Under the pieces are notes generated by a model. That model was not told where the DNA came from. It saw only the letters and a program-made list of their open reading frames with translations, and searched no databases. DNA of 64,000 nucleotides from Staphylococcus condimenti. Its GTDB lineage: Bacteria; Bacillota; Bacilli; Staphylococcales; Staphylococcaceae. The stretch lies in contig NZ_CP015114.1 of assembly GCF_001618885.1 (NCBI RefSeq), forward strand, positions 620,001 through 684,000. The letters are read 5' to 3'. Shown piece by piece: positions 53,536 through 63,733 of this stretch. Both the position numbers and the translations under genes were made by a program. The first letter of the stretch is position 1; the number at the start of each line of letters is the position of its first letter.

Positions 53536-54822
53536 TTACGCTTTAGCTTTAGGTAAAATCAAGTTTAAAATAATGCCTGACAAAGCTGCTAGTGCCATTC
53601 CTTCTACTTTGACGCCGTGGATATCGAACATTAAGTTTCCGATACCTACAACAAGAATGACAGATGCGATAACTAGGTTACGGTTTTCTGAAAAATCTAC
53701 CTTGCTTTCAACCAGCATTCTTAAGCCGCTTGAAGCAATAATACCGAATAAGAGAATGGATACTCCGCCCATAACAGGAGTTGGGATTGATGAAATCAAT
53801 GCTGTGAACTTTCCAACAAAGGCTAAGATGATTGCAATCACTGCAGCTCCACCAATTACATAAATACTGTAAATCTTTGTGATAGCTAGCACGCCGATAT
53901 TTTCACCGTAAGTTGTACTTGGCGGCCCACCGATCAAGCTCGCAAACATTGTTGAAACACCATCACCAATGATTGAACGATGCAAACCTGGTTTTTCAAA
54001 GAAGTTACGTCCCACAATTTTGTTGATAACCATTTGATGGCCAATATGTTCACTGACTGTGACAAATACGATTGGGAGCATCAACAGTATCAATCCCATG
54101 TGAAAACTTGGTGTATAGTCTTTGAATGGCAAGTATATGTGCGGCCAATCTAACCATGATGCCTTCATAACTGGTTTGAAATCTACGATGCCTAGGATGG
54201 TCGCTGCGATATATCCGACTATAATTCCGATTAATACTGGAATCAGTGAGAAGAAACCTTTCATGTAACCTTGTACAACTAATGTTGTAACTAAAGTTAT
54301 CATCGCAACAATTAAATATGTGACATTGTAGCCTTTCATGTCGGCACTGTTTTCAAACATTGCCATATTGGCTGCTGTCGGCGCTAAGCTTAAACCGATT
54401 ACCATGATGACTGGTCCAACTACTACAGGTGGCAACAAGTGCATCAACCAACCGATGCCGCTTAATTTAATTAAGATTCCGATGATGACATACATCACAC
54501 CACTCATGAAGAGTGCGACTAACATGTCTCCTAAGCTGTGAGTACTTAATCCTGTAATAATCGGTGTAATAAAGGCAAAGCTAGATCCAAGGTAGGCTGG
54601 AATCATCGCTTTTGTGATTAAAATGTACAATAATGTTCCGATACCTGATGCAAGAAGCGCTGCTGAAATCGGCAATCCTGTCAGGAATGGTACTAATACT
54701 GTGGCACCGAACATTGCGAAGAGATGTTGTAAGCTTAAGAATGCCCACTGGGCTGGCTTCGGTTTCTCATTCACATCTAGTACTGGTTTCACAGTACGTT
54801 CAAACATTTGTTCATTTTCCAT
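53536..54822 (-). CDS. pyrP: Uracil permease
   Basis: The 428-residue membrane protein of the nucleobase:cation symporter-2 (UraA/PyrP) family imports uracil. About 12-14 hydrophobic segments; family motif in GGPPSTTYGENIGVLAITK. The N-terminal cytosolic tail is short. A PyrR-type attenuator precedes the gene. Confidence 0.97.
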   Translation of the reverse strand: MENEQMFERTVKPVLDVNEKPKPAQWAFLSLQHLFAMFGATVLVPFLTGLPISAALLASGIGTLLYILITKAMIPAYLGSSFAFITPIITGLSTHSLGDMLVALFMSGVMYVIIGILIKLSGIGWLMHLLPPVVVGPVIMVIGLSLAPTAANMAMFENSADMKGYNVTYLIVAMITLVTTLVVQGYMKGFFSLIPVLIGIIVGYIAATILGIVDFKPVMKASWLDWPHIYLPFKDYTPSFHMGLILLMLPIVFVTVSEHIGHQMVINKIVGRNFFEKPGLHRSIIGDGVSTMFASLIGGPPSTTYGENIGVLAITKIYSIYVIGGAAVIAIILAFVGKFTALISSIPTPVMGGVSILLFGIIASSGLRMLVESKVDFSENRNLVIASVILVVGIGNLMFDIHGVKVEGMALAALSGIILNLILPKAKA

Positions 54823-54843
54823 TCTCTTTTTCTTCCTTTCATG

Positions 54844-54986
54844 AAAAAAATCTCTTTACAGCAATCAGCTGGCAAAGAGACTTAAGGGGAGAGATAAGAA
54901 AGTGGTTCATTGAAGTTAAGGTTTCAAGCATATAGACGATGCATGTTACCCAGAAACTTGTTGACCTCTCGTGCCATGCAAGTTTC
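54844..54986 (-). promoter_or_regulatory. PyrR attenuator upstream of pyrP
   Basis: The PyrR-binding hairpin has stem GAAACTTG/CAAGTTTC (54953-54986) with loop sequence CACGAGAGGTC, close to the PyrR loop motif. A terminator (TCTCTTT/AAAGAGA with T7, 54844-54881) follows. When UMP is high, PyrR binding would favour the terminator. Confidence 0.82.
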
Positions 54987-55046
54987 TTTCAATGCTTTCT
55001 TATCAAACCCTTTGTCAGTCTCTCGTACTGATTTAAAAGGGTACGG

Positions 55047-55574
55047 CTATTCAATTATGACTGCGTTGCGGCCGTCTGTTTCTTTAACGTATACAGAAAC
55101 AGCTTCATCGCGTGCAGTTGGGATATTTTTCCCAACGAAATCAGCTCTAATTGGAAGTTCGCGATGACCGCGGTCTACCAAAGCAGCTAATCCGATTTTT
55201 TGAGGGCGTGAATGCAAGAGTATCGCATCAAGTGAAGCTCTCACTGTTCTTCCAGTGTAAAGTACATCATCAATTATGATGACTACTTTATCTGTGATAT
55301 CAACATCAATCACAAATGACTTCTCTGAAATCTTTGGCGTAGGTAATTCTAAATCATCTCTGAACTGTGTGATATCAATTGTGCCTGTTGGAACAGTTGT
55401 ATTTTCAATTTGTTGAATTTTGCTTTGAATACTTTTTGCTAAAAACTCGCCGCGCGTTTTCACACCGAGCAATACAAGGTCTTTCGTCCCTCGATTGTAC
55501 TCTAAAATTTCATGTGCCATACGCGTTAACGTACGTTTCATTGCTGCTTCATCTAACACAATACGTTCTGACAT
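55047..55574 (-). CDS. pyrR: Pyrimidine operon attenuation regulator PyrR / uracil phosphoribosyltransferase
   Basis: The 175-residue protein binds UMP and pyr leader RNA to promote termination, and also has uracil phosphoribosyltransferase activity. PRPP-binding motif [20 protein letters not shown] (about residues 95-114). ATG 55572-55574 ([10 protein letters not shown]) matches homologs; an in-frame earlier start at 55586 is less likely. First gene of the operon. Confidence 0.97.
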   Translation of the reverse strand: MSERIVLDEAAMKRTLTRMAHEILEYNRGTKDLVLLGVKTRGEFLAKSIQSKIQQIENTTVPTGTIDITQFRDDLELPTPKISEKSFVIDVDITDKVVIIIDDVLYTGRTVRASLDAILLHSRPQKIGLAALVDRGHRELPIRADFVGKNIPTARDEAVSVYVKETDGRNAVIIE

Positions 55575-55593
55575 TCTCGCCCTCACCTTTCTA

Positions 55594-55787
55594 TAAAAAA
55601 ATCCCGTGTCTTCTCATTGAGAGACACGGGAACCCGATTCCTGTCAGAATCCATTACACCGTCTACGTTAACACGTCTGCTTAGGCATAATGACCCAAAT
55701 ATAGTTAGAGGCGTAGATACATTTATTCTAACTACACTTGTTGAAACTTCCTGTCTTCGGAGCATCTCTGTACTCTCAATTAAAGAC
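55594..55787 (-). promoter_or_regulatory. PyrR attenuator in the pyrR leader
   Basis: A PyrR-binding hairpin at 55753-55787 carries AGTACAGAGATGCT, two mismatches from the Bacillus core AGTCCAGAGAGGCT, closed by GTCTT/AAGAC. A strong terminator (CCCGTGTCT/AGACACGGG, T7) lies at 55594-55631. TAGTTAGA/TCTAACTA between them may be part of the antiterminator. Confidence 0.85.
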
Positions 55788-55814
55788 TTACGATTTCTTT
55801 ATTAAACTGTAATA

Positions 55815-55842
55815 AGTTTATCATAGATTAAGGAAAAGTCAA
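55815..55842 (-). promoter_or_regulatory. pyr operon promoter
   Basis: On the minus strand TTGACT (55837-55842) and TAAACT (55815-55820) lie 16 bases apart, with an upstream TG before the -10. Transcription would start near 55808, giving a leader of about 235 bases. Confidence 0.75.
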
Positions 55843-56126
55843 AGAGAAATTTGGGGGAAAGGTTATTGGTTTGTGTAGTTTACATAATAAAATTATGTAT
55901 TGCTACAACTTGAATTAACTTAAAACAAGCTCTTTACCTATCTTTTAAAAGATAAATAAAGAACTTGTATGTTTAAAGTTTAAACTCATATTAAATTTTA
56001 AATTCTAAAAGATCAAAATTCTAAAACGTTCTACTTCATTCTAAAAGAGTATAATTAAGCTTATCCAAACTATGCATCGAAAAATAGAATGATTACTGTT
56101 TTCTAATTATATTTATAATATAACAT
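55843..56126. other. Intergenic spacer between the pyr promoter and hsdR
   Basis: No gene seen. The left part may hold pyr upstream elements. The only clear structure is the hairpin at 55925-55968. The DNA is markedly AT-rich, as is typical of the flank of an inserted region. Confidence 0.4.
55925..55968 (-). terminator. hsdMSR terminator-like hairpin
   Basis: A 44-base near-perfect palindrome: ACAAG..TCTTTA..TATCTTTT pairing with AAAAGATA..TAAAGA..CTTGT, with only short internal mismatches. CTTGTTTTAAG follows on the minus strand. It lies about 160 bases after hsdR and would end that operon. Confidence 0.7.
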
Positions 56127-59100
56127 TTACAAACTATTCGCCATTAATTCAGCCTGTTCAACCACTTGTTTTGTTGCAGTTGTTTCTAAATCTGGAGGAT
56201 AACCATATATTCTTAACAATCGTTTAACAGCTGAGCGCATTTTAGCTTTAGCACTTTTTTTATACTGCCAATCAAGGCTCATATTTTGTCTAACTGTTTT
56301 AGCAAGTTCATGTGCAATTACTCTTAACTCTTTATCTTCCATGACTTTTTTAGCAGTCTCATGTGAGGCTAATGCATCATAAAATGCAATTTCTTCTGTA
56401 CTTAATCCAAGGTTTTTACCTTTCGCTTGATCTTCCTGCATTTGTTTTGCTAATTGTATTAATTCTTCGATAACTTTAGAAGCTTGAATTGAGCGGTTGT
56501 TATATCGTTGAATAGAGTTATCTAGCATTTCAGAGAACTTTTTAGATGATATCGCATTTGTTTTCAACAGCGCTTTTACTTTACCTTTAAGCAATCTATT
56601 CAACAACTCTATCGCAACATTTTTTTGCTCTAATGCAGCAACGTCTTTTAAGAAATCATCAGATAAAATTGAAATATCAGGATTTTCTAGTCCTAAAGTT
56701 TTATAAACGTCAACAACTTCTTCAGTCACTACAGATTTTGAAATAAGCTGTTTAATCTCAGCTTCTATTTCAGCAGGTGTTTTGTTGTTACCTCCATCAT
56801 TTTTAGGTGGCTGTATCAACTTTACAACAGCAGCTTTCACTGCTTTTAAAAAGGCAATTTCATCATTTAATTTTTGAGCTTCTACTTCTGTTGCACATAA
56901 TGCGTAAGCTTTTCCTAATTCAGTAACCGTATCAATAAACAACTTTTGATCATCTTTTTTCAACCCAAGAACATAGTTCATCGTGTTAGAAATAACATAG
57001 TAACGTTCTGACTTCTTACTTGAGTTAAAGTTAGAATAATCAAAACCATGCATAATATCTTTAACCACATCATATTTCGTCAATAATACTTCTAATGCTT
57101 TTTTAGTATCAATACCTGTTTGGTCTTTATCGGATTCTGTATATTCTTTAAGTGCTTCTTTCAAACTATCCGCAATACCAATATAGTCAACAATTAAGCC
57201 ACCTGGTTTATCCTTAAATACACGGTTTACTCGCGCGATTGCTTGCATTAAGTTATGACCTTGCATCGCTTTATCAATATACATTGTGTGTAATGAAGGA
57301 ACATCAAAACCTGTTAGCCACATATCGCAGACGATGACTAATTTAAGTTCATCATTTACATCTTTCATACGTTTTTCTAATTCGTTTCTACGCTTTTTGG
57401 GTCCAATATGTTTTTGAAATTTTTCTGGATCACTTGAAGAACCAGTCATAACGATTTTAATGGCACCTTTATGGTCGTCATCAGAGTGCCATTCTGGTTT
57501 AAGCTTAATAATTGCATCGTATAATTTCACAGCAATACGACGACTCATCGTCACAATCATGCCTTTACCGAAGATAGCTTTTTGTCTTTCTTCAAAATGC
57601 ATAACAATATCGTTTGCTAGCGTCTTAACTCGATCATCTGCCCCGGCTAAAGCCTCAACACGGGACCACTTAGATTTCAACTTGCTCTTGATATCTTCCT
57701 CTTGACCTTCTGTAATTTCTTCATAGGAATCATCAATATTTAAGTCTTCTGGAAGATTTAATGGGATGACACGACTTTCATAGAAAATTTTAACAGTACT
57801 GCCGTCTTTAACAGATTGCGTCATATCATACACGTCAATATAATGACCAAACACCATTTGAGTATTCTTATCTGTAGAAGCTACAGGTGTACCAGTAAAA
57901 CCAATAAAGGAAGCATTTGGTAAAGCATCTCTTAAATATTTCGCATAGCCATACTTCATTCGGCCTGTCGTTTCATCAAGTTTAGCTTTAAAACCGTACT
58001 GCGTTCGATGTGCTTCATCTGCGATGACAATTACATTTTTTCTTTCAGTTAAGGCTTCCATAGAAGATTGTCCTTCTTCAGGTTCGAATTTCTGCATTGT
58101 GGTGAAAATAATACCACCCGACTCCACAGATAATAACTCTTTCAGATGTTTTGAAGTATCTGCTTGTTTAGGAGTTTGTCTCAACAATCCTTTACCAGAA
58201 CGACCTTTGGATTTTGCGAAGGTTCCAAACAATTGATTATCTAAATCATTTCTATCTGTAACAACTACTATTGTTGGATTGTTCATTTTTTGGATCATCT
58301 TACCTGTGAAAAACACCATAGTTAAACTTTTACCTGAACCTTGCGTATGCCATACAACTCCCGCTTTACCGTCTCCGTATTCAGATGATGAATCTATCGC
58401 ACTTTCGACTGCTTTATTTACTGCGTAATATTGATGATACGCAGCTAAAATTTTAACAACATCATCGTTATCATCTTGAAACAAAACAAAATAACGAATT
58501 AAATCTAAAAGTACCGTTTTGTTTAACATACCGTGAATAAGCACACTTAGACTTTCAGTATTAGATGAAGCCTCCGTTTTACCATCTCTCGTCCGCCACG
58601 TCATAAAACGATCATAATCAGCAGTTAAAGACCCTGCTTTCGTATTCACACCATCACTTGTCACTAACACTTCATTGTAAGTAAACAATTGAGGAATTGT
58701 AGATTTATATGTTTGAAGCTGATGATAACCTTCTTCAACACCTACATTTTCATTCGTAACATTCTTTAACTCAATCACAACTACAGGTAAACCATTAATA
58801 AATAATACGATATCTGGACGCTTATTATAATCACCATTTACAACTGTTAACTGATTCACAGCTAAAAAATCATTGTTTTCAGGGTTTTGAAAATCAAAAA
58901 TATTGACCAAATAATAAACAGTTTCGCCATTATCATTATAATATTCAACTTCGATACCATTAATCAGTAGTTCATGAAAGTTACGATTATTTTCTAGTAA
59001 ACTCGGTGACTTCTCAACTGTTAATTCATGAATGGCTTGTTGAATTACCTTAGAAGGAACATTAGGATTTATCTTATGCATGACCGCTTCTAATCTTCCA

Positions 59101-59246
59101 TTCAACACAACATCTTTATCGCCCTCTCTCTCAGTAGAGATGCTTGTACCGTTAGAATCTGTAACATCTTTTACTTCATACCCCAATTCACTAAACCATT
59201 CTAAAGCCACTTGTTCCAAATCATCTTCACTAAATCTATAACTCAT
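56127..59246 (-). CDS. hsdR: Type I restriction enzyme, R subunit (HsdR)
   Basis: The 1039-residue motor-nuclease subunit cleaves unmethylated DNA with HsdM and HsdS. An N-terminal nuclease domain has the D...ExK motif in RPDIVLFINGLPVVVIELKN. Helicase motifs: Walker A VWHTQGSGKSLTMVFF, VVVTDRNDLDNQ, IADEAHRTQYG, FTGTP and QAIARVNRVF. A helical C terminus ends it. I chose ATG 59244-59246 ([12 protein letters not shown]), nine bases after GGAGG; it overlaps hsdS by 11 bases. The frame is intact. Activity needs a working HsdM, which is frameshifted here. Confidence 0.96.
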   Translation of the reverse strand: MSYRFSEDDLEQVALEWFSELGYEVKDVTDSNGTSISTEREGDKDVVLNGRLEAVMHKINPNVPSKVIQQAIHELTVEKSPSLLENNRNFHELLINGIEVEYYNDNGETVYYLVNIFDFQNPENNDFLAVNQLTVVNGDYNKRPDIVLFINGLPVVVIELKNVTNENVGVEEGYHQLQTYKSTIPQLFTYNEVLVTSDGVNTKAGSLTADYDRFMTWRTRDGKTEASSNTESLSVLIHGMLNKTVLLDLIRYFVLFQDDNDDVVKILAAYHQYYAVNKAVESAIDSSSEYGDGKAGVVWHTQGSGKSLTMVFFTGKMIQKMNNPTIVVVTDRNDLDNQLFGTFAKSKGRSGKGLLRQTPKQADTSKHLKELLSVESGGIIFTTMQKFEPEEGQSSMEALTERKNVIVIADEAHRTQYGFKAKLDETTGRMKYGYAKYLRDALPNASFIGFTGTPVASTDKNTQMVFGHYIDVYDMTQSVKDGSTVKIFYESRVIPLNLPEDLNIDDSYEEITEGQEEDIKSKLKSKWSRVEALAGADDRVKTLANDIVMHFEERQKAIFGKGMIVTMSRRIAVKLYDAIIKLKPEWHSDDDHKGAIKIVMTGSSSDPEKFQKHIGPKKRRNELEKRMKDVNDELKLVIVCDMWLTGFDVPSLHTMYIDKAMQGHNLMQAIARVNRVFKDKPGGLIVDYIGIADSLKEALKEYTESDKDQTGIDTKKALEVLLTKYDVVKDIMHGFDYSNFNSSKKSERYYVISNTMNYVLGLKKDDQKLFIDTVTELGKAYALCATEVEAQKLNDEIAFLKAVKAAVVKLIQPPKNDGGNNKTPAEIEAEIKQLISKSVVTEEVVDVYKTLGLENPDISILSDDFLKDVAALEQKNVAIELLNRLLKGKVKALLKTNAISSKKFSEMLDNSIQRYNNRSIQASKVIEELIQLAKQMQEDQAKGKNLGLSTEEIAFYDALASHETAKKVMEDKELRVIAHELAKTVRQNMSLDWQYKKSAKAKMRSAVKRLLRIYGYPPDLETTATKQVVEQAELMANSL

Positions 59247-60504
59247 TTTCATCCACCTCCACTTCATCAGGTATTTCAATTTCACCAGACATAAGCTTAG
59301 GGAGAAGAGTATCACGAAGAATAGTCAACTCTATATTTTCTCTTTGTAATGCTTCTATTTTATCTATAAATGGATTGACTATTTCAACAAAATTTTTTAA
59401 AACCTTTTCATTAGGATGTAAAAACGGCATGTTTTTAATTATTTTAGAGTTAACTGCATTCGCAATAGACGAAGTATTTCCTAATGATTCAAAATTGAAT
59501 TGTTGTAAATAAAAGTAAGTGAATGCCTTACCAATCTCATTAGATACGAAATGAGCAATTGCCTCATTAGTAGCTAAATTTTTACTAGCAATTTTCACTC
59601 GTCCGACCGTTAATTTAAAGCTTAATAAAACAGTTCCTTCAGGTATTACTTTAACTCTATAGTCCTTTACTGCTTCATTTGTAAGTTTTTCTTTTGTCTT
59701 AGTTATAAAAGATTCTTCATCTTTCATATCAGAAATTGATACCCAATCAACCCCTTCTTTAAAGCTAAAAAGTTCTCGAATCTTTCTGGGAGGCGTTTTG
59801 CCAATTGTAATTTTATAAAGATTTTGCGCTTTTTCGTAATTCCACCCTTTAGGTAACTCTCCCAATTCACTCTTTTTCATTTCCCCACCACTAGATTTAT
59901 ACGGATTACCATTCTCATCAGGAAATTCAAAATCAACAAACCAGTGTTTAAATAGTGTTTGAGAAAGTTCTTCAAGGTTTGCAATGATTTTATTGTTTAA
60001 ACTTATTTTATCATCTATATTTTTCAAAACATGAATTTGTTTTATTTGATTTTCAATACTTGGTATTTTCAATGATATTCCTTTCACTGTTTTGCCAGAT
60101 ACTTCACTAAAAGTAGATCCTGTGCCTAAGCCTTTTATATATTCCATTTTATATTGCAACTTATAATACAAATATTCAGGTATAATTAGTTTCTCATCAC
60201 AAATTACACTTTTAAACCCTTGATTGGTACATAATTCATTTTTTGCAATAGCTAAATATCCAATCGGTGCTCTTGAAGTCATTAAGACTGTTCCTTTAGG
60301 TAGCATTCTTGCACTAGACTTCTTTAAACCTTTATCAGTTATATATCTTTCTCCATGAGAAATATACTTTCCACTAAAATCAGATAAATCTTTAGGAGTA
60401 ATCCATGCTATATCACCATTATAATATTCTACTTGTTTGGTTGATGGAGTTCCTCCTCCTACTACATTTCCTAAATCTTTTATTTCATACTCCTTAAACT
60501 CCAT
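59236..60504 (-). CDS. hsdS: Type I restriction enzyme, S (specificity) subunit (HsdS)
   Basis: The 422-residue subunit sets the DNA target. Two target-recognition domains (about 5-150 and 215-370) are separated by the conserved helical region [20 protein letters not shown] and followed by [20 protein letters not shown]1 includes [21 protein letters not shown]2 includes [17 protein letters not shown]. The target sequence cannot be read from the protein. The gene overlaps hsdM by 11 bases and lies between hsdM and hsdR. Confidence 0.95.
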   Translation of the reverse strand: MEFKEYEIKDLGNVVGGGTPSTKQVEYYNGDIAWITPKDLSDFSGKYISHGERYITDKGLKKSSARMLPKGTVLMTSRAPIGYLAIAKNELCTNQGFKSVICDEKLIIPEYLYYKLQYKMEYIKGLGTGSTFSEVSGKTVKGISLKIPSIENQIKQIHVLKNIDDKISLNNKIIANLEELSQTLFKHWFVDFEFPDENGNPYKSSGGEMKKSELGELPKGWNYEKAQNLYKITIGKTPPRKIRELFSFKEGVDWVSISDMKDEESFITKTKEKLTNEAVKDYRVKVIPEGTVLLSFKLTVGRVKIASKNLATNEAIAHFVSNEIGKAFTYFYLQQFNFESLGNTSSIANAVNSKIIKNMPFLHPNEKVLKNFVEIVNPFIDKIEALQRENIELTILRDTLLPKLMSGEIEIPDEVEVDENEL

Positions 60505-62007
60505 ACCCTATTCCCTCCAATGACTTTCTAATTTGTTCTTCAAGTTCTTTGGATTTGGCGAATTGTTCGCTGAGTTCTGAAGTAATGCAATCCATTTTTT
60601 GTTCGAATGGTTCACTGTCTTCTTCAATTTCTGCTAGCCCAATATATCGTCCTGGCGTTAAGATATATTCGTTTTTACGTACTTCTTCAAGAGTTGCGAC
60701 TTGGTTTAAGCCTGCTTCGTTTTTATATTCCTCTTCACTTGTACCTCTCCAGGCATGGTAGATACCAGCAATTTTTTGAATGTCTTCTTGAGAAAATTCT
60801 TTTAATGTACGTGAAACCATATGACCAAGATCTCTAGCATCAATAAATAAAATTTCTCCACGACGTTCTTTTTTACCATTTTGCCCTTTGTTATTAGTAA
60901 TAAACCAGAGACAAACTGGAATTGGTGTGGAATAGAAAAGTTGACCTGGTAAAGTTACGATACATTCTACTAAATCTTCTTCTATTAAATTCTTACGTAT
61001 AGCAAGTTCTTCTTTATTACTTGTAGACATGGAACCATTGGCTAAAACAAACCCTGCTGTGCCACTTGGCGCTAATTTAGAAATCATATGTTCTATCCAT
61101 GCATAGTTGGCATTTCCTTTTGGCGGGATACCAAATTTCCAACGATAATCATCTAATAAGCGTTCTTGTCCCCAATCACTCGCGTTGAAAGGTGGATTCG
61201 CTAGTATAAAGTCTGCTTTTAAACCTTTATGTAGATCGTTATGGAATGTATCCGCATTTCTTTCTCCTAAATCATTATCTATTCCACGAATAGCTAAGTT
61301 CATTTTTGCTAATTTCCATGTCGTCGGGTTAGATTCTTGACCATAAACTGAAATATCGTCTAATCTCCCTTGATGATTGGCAATAAAGTTTTCACTTTGT
61401 ACGAACATCCCGCCAGATCCACAACAAGGGTCATAGATTCTACCTTCATATGGTTCAATCATCTCAACTAATAATTTTACAATTGAAGATGGCGTATAGA
61501 ACTCACCAGCATTTTCCCCTCAGCGCTTGCAAATTTAGCAATAAAGTATTCATAAACTCGTCCTAACACATCTTGTTTTTTAGCGTTAGAATCTCCAACT
61601 TTAAAGGTAAATAAATCAATAATATCTCCAAGCTTTTCTTTATCTAAATCTTGACGTCCATAATTTTTCGGCAAAACGCCTTTTAAAGATTCATTTTCTT
61701 TCTCTATTGCGATCATCGCTCTATCTATAATTTGACCAATTTCAGGTTTTTTCGCATTTTCATTGATATATGACCAACGTGCTTCTTGAGGCACCCAGAA
61801 AATATTTTCTGCTAAGTATTCATCTTTATCTTCTTCATCTGAATACTCATCTTTTTGTAATTCCTCATATTTTTCTTCAAATGCATCAGACACATACTTT
61901 AAAAATATTAAACCTAATGCAACACTTTTATATTCAGCTGCATCCATACTGCCGCGTAATTTGTCTGCAGTTTTCCATAATTTTTCTTCAAATCCAATTG
62001 TTGCCAT
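60494..62007 (-). pseudogene. hsdM: Type I modification methyltransferase (HsdM), one-base frameshift
   Basis: Two frames together encode a full HsdM of about 504 residues. The first (61477-62007) gives the N-terminal helical domain to KFASAEGKM and then stops. The second (downstream) continues with [23 protein letters not shown], the [13 protein letters not shown] motif and the ANPPF catalytic motif ([14 protein letters not shown]). One extra A in the GGGGAAAA run at 61512-61519 would restore [13 protein letters not shown]. The later fragment has no good start. N6-adenine methylation by the complex is therefore probably lost; a sequencing error is the alternative. Confidence 0.9.
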
Positions 62008-62176
62008 TATAATCCTCCTGGTTTGGCTAGTTTCTAACTATTCTTTCTTCACTTTATATTCATTATATTATTAATAATAACGAAAGCACATCAGTATTTT
62101 AAGTATTTCTAATAAATCATTGCTAAAAACTGAATTTTTATCTAATTTTTCATCTTTTCTTTTACTTATCGTATAT

Positions 62177-62207
62177 AAAAAAAGAGACAGAGTTTTTTCT
62201 CTGTCTC
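62177..62207 (-). terminator. rluD terminator
   Basis: GAGACAGAG and CTCTGTCTC (9 bp, perfect) enclose a 6-base loop, followed by T7 on the minus strand. It lies just after the rluD stop. It marks the point where the hsd operon joins the core genes. Confidence 0.93.
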
Positions 62208-62214
62208 GCCCTAT

Positions 62215-63132
62215 TTACGCTTCTCTCAACCTTATATCTGCTAAAACTTGTTTGAAGTCTTCTGGTAAATCAGTCTTACGTTCAATATATTCACCAGTAA
62301 CAGGATGTTCAAAACCAATCACACCAGCATGTAAGGCTTGACCGCCGATATCCATTGTTTTCTTCGGTCCGTATTTTGGATCACCTACTAATGGATGGCC
62401 AATATACTTCATATGCACGCGAATTTGGTGAGTTCGTCCTGTTTCTAATTCACATTCTACTAAAGTATAATCTTTGAAATGTTCTAAGACATTGAAGTGT
62501 GTAACCGCATCTTTACCATCGTCTACTACAGCCATAGATTGACGGTCTTTTTTATCTCTGCCGATTGGCGCATCAATTGTGCCGTAATCATGTGGAATAT
62601 TACCGTGTACTAAAGCAGTGTATTTTCTAGTTACTGTTTTAGCCATCAATTGTTCCACTAAATTACGATGTGCAATATCATTTTTTGCAACCATTAATAG
62701 ACCAGATGTATCTTTATCAATACGATGGACGATACCTGGGCGAATTTCACCATTAATACCTGATAAATCTTTAATTTGATACATTAATCCATTCACAAGT
62801 GTACCAGTATAATGACCAGGTGATGGGTGCACTACCATACCTTTTGGTTTATACACAATAGCAACATCAGAGTCTTCATAGTAGATATCAAGATTTAAGT
62901 TTTCAGGTTTGATATCCGCTTCAACTGTCTCTTTCTCTGTCACTTCAATCTTATCATTCAATTTCACTTTGTGATTTGCTTTCACTTTCTTACCGTTCAC
63001 TGTTACCAAATCTTCTTTAATCCAATCTTGAATTTGACTTCGAGACCAATCCGAATTAAATTCTGGCAACAGTTTATCTATACGCTGACCTACTTGCTCA
63101 GCTTCTGTAATTTCATAGTTAAACTCTGTCAT
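62215..63132 (-). CDS. rluD: Large-subunit rRNA pseudouridine synthase (RluD family)
   Basis: The 305-residue enzyme converts specific uridines of 23S rRNA to pseudouridine. An N-terminal S4 RNA-binding domain (about 15-75) precedes the catalytic domain. The catalytic Asp is in GIVHRIDKDTSGLLMVAK (about 133-150). The exact target is inferred from family. It follows lspA by 12 bases, as in S. aureus, where pyrR comes next without hsd genes. Confidence 0.94.
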   Translation of the reverse strand: MTEFNYEITEAEQVGQRIDKLLPEFNSDWSRSQIQDWIKEDLVTVNGKKVKANHKVKLNDKIEVTEKETVEADIKPENLNLDIYYEDSDVAIVYKPKGMVVHPSPGHYTGTLVNGLMYQIKDLSGINGEIRPGIVHRIDKDTSGLLMVAKNDIAHRNLVEQLMAKTVTRKYTALVHGNIPHDYGTIDAPIGRDKKDRQSMAVVDDGKDAVTHFNVLEHFKDYTLVECELETGRTHQIRVHMKYIGHPLVGDPKYGPKKTMDIGGQALHAGVIGFEHPVTGEYIERKTDLPEDFKQVLADIRLREA

Positions 63133-63144
63133 GTATATACTCCT

Positions 63145-63627
63145 TTACTGAACTTTCGATTTGCGGGAGTCAAATAATAAGGCAATTAATACCAGAATAA
63201 CACCAATCGTTAAACTTGAGTCTGCGACATTAAAGATTGGAAAATCATAACTGAAAATTTTAGTATCAATAAAATCAACCACTTCACCATGCAACATGCG
63301 GTCTATAAAGTTACCTAGCGCGCCTGCAAATAATAAACTGATGGCTACTTGCATTAAGAAATTGCCCTTTGCTTCTTTGATGTAGAAAAAGACTAATAAT
63401 CCTAAAACAACAACAGTTACAATAAAGAAGAAGCTCATTCTCCCACTTAAAATGCCCCAGGCTGCACCATTATTGCGATGTGAAGTAATATACAAAAATT
63501 TAGGTATCACTGTATAAGAATCACCGATTGCCATAGACTTTGCAATCACAGCTTTTGTTACTTGATCTAAAATCAAAACAGCAATAGTGATAAACAATGT
63601 GACACTTATAAAATATTGTTTTTTCAT
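63145..63627 (-). CDS. lspA: Lipoprotein signal peptidase
   Basis: The 160-residue aspartyl protease of the membrane cleaves prolipoprotein signal peptides. Four membrane segments; catalytic aspartates in GNFIDRMLHGEVVDFID and FNVADSSLTIG. I chose ATG 63625-63627 (MKKQYFISVTLFIT) after GGGGAGG; the earlier in-frame ATG (63666) would give an abnormal N terminus. Confidence 0.97.
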   Translation of the reverse strand: MKKQYFISVTLFITIAVLILDQVTKAVIAKSMAIGDSYTVIPKFLYITSHRNNGAAWGILSGRMSFFFIVTVVVLGLLVFFYIKEAKGNFLMQVAISLLFAGALGNFIDRMLHGEVVDFIDTKIFSYDFPIFNVADSSLTIGVILVLIALLFDSRKSKVQ

Positions 63628-63697
63628 GTGTTCCTCCCCGAAGAAAAGTAATTCATCTTGTTTCAACTTTCTTCGTATGTTCTTTACAACATGTTAT

Positions 63698-63703
63698 ATT
63701 ATA
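63698..63703 (-). promoter_or_regulatory. -10 box of the lspA-rluD promoter
   Basis: TATAAT on the minus strand about 70 bases upstream of lspA; the -35 (TTGGTT) spacing is only 15 bases, so the call is tentative. Confidence 0.4.
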
Positions 63704-63733
63704 ACAAATTGTTATTCGAACCAACACTATTAA

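Noticed and set aside
60607..60837. Plus-strand ORFs opposite hsdM and hsdR
   Set aside because: Low-complexity translations, antisense to real coding sequence.
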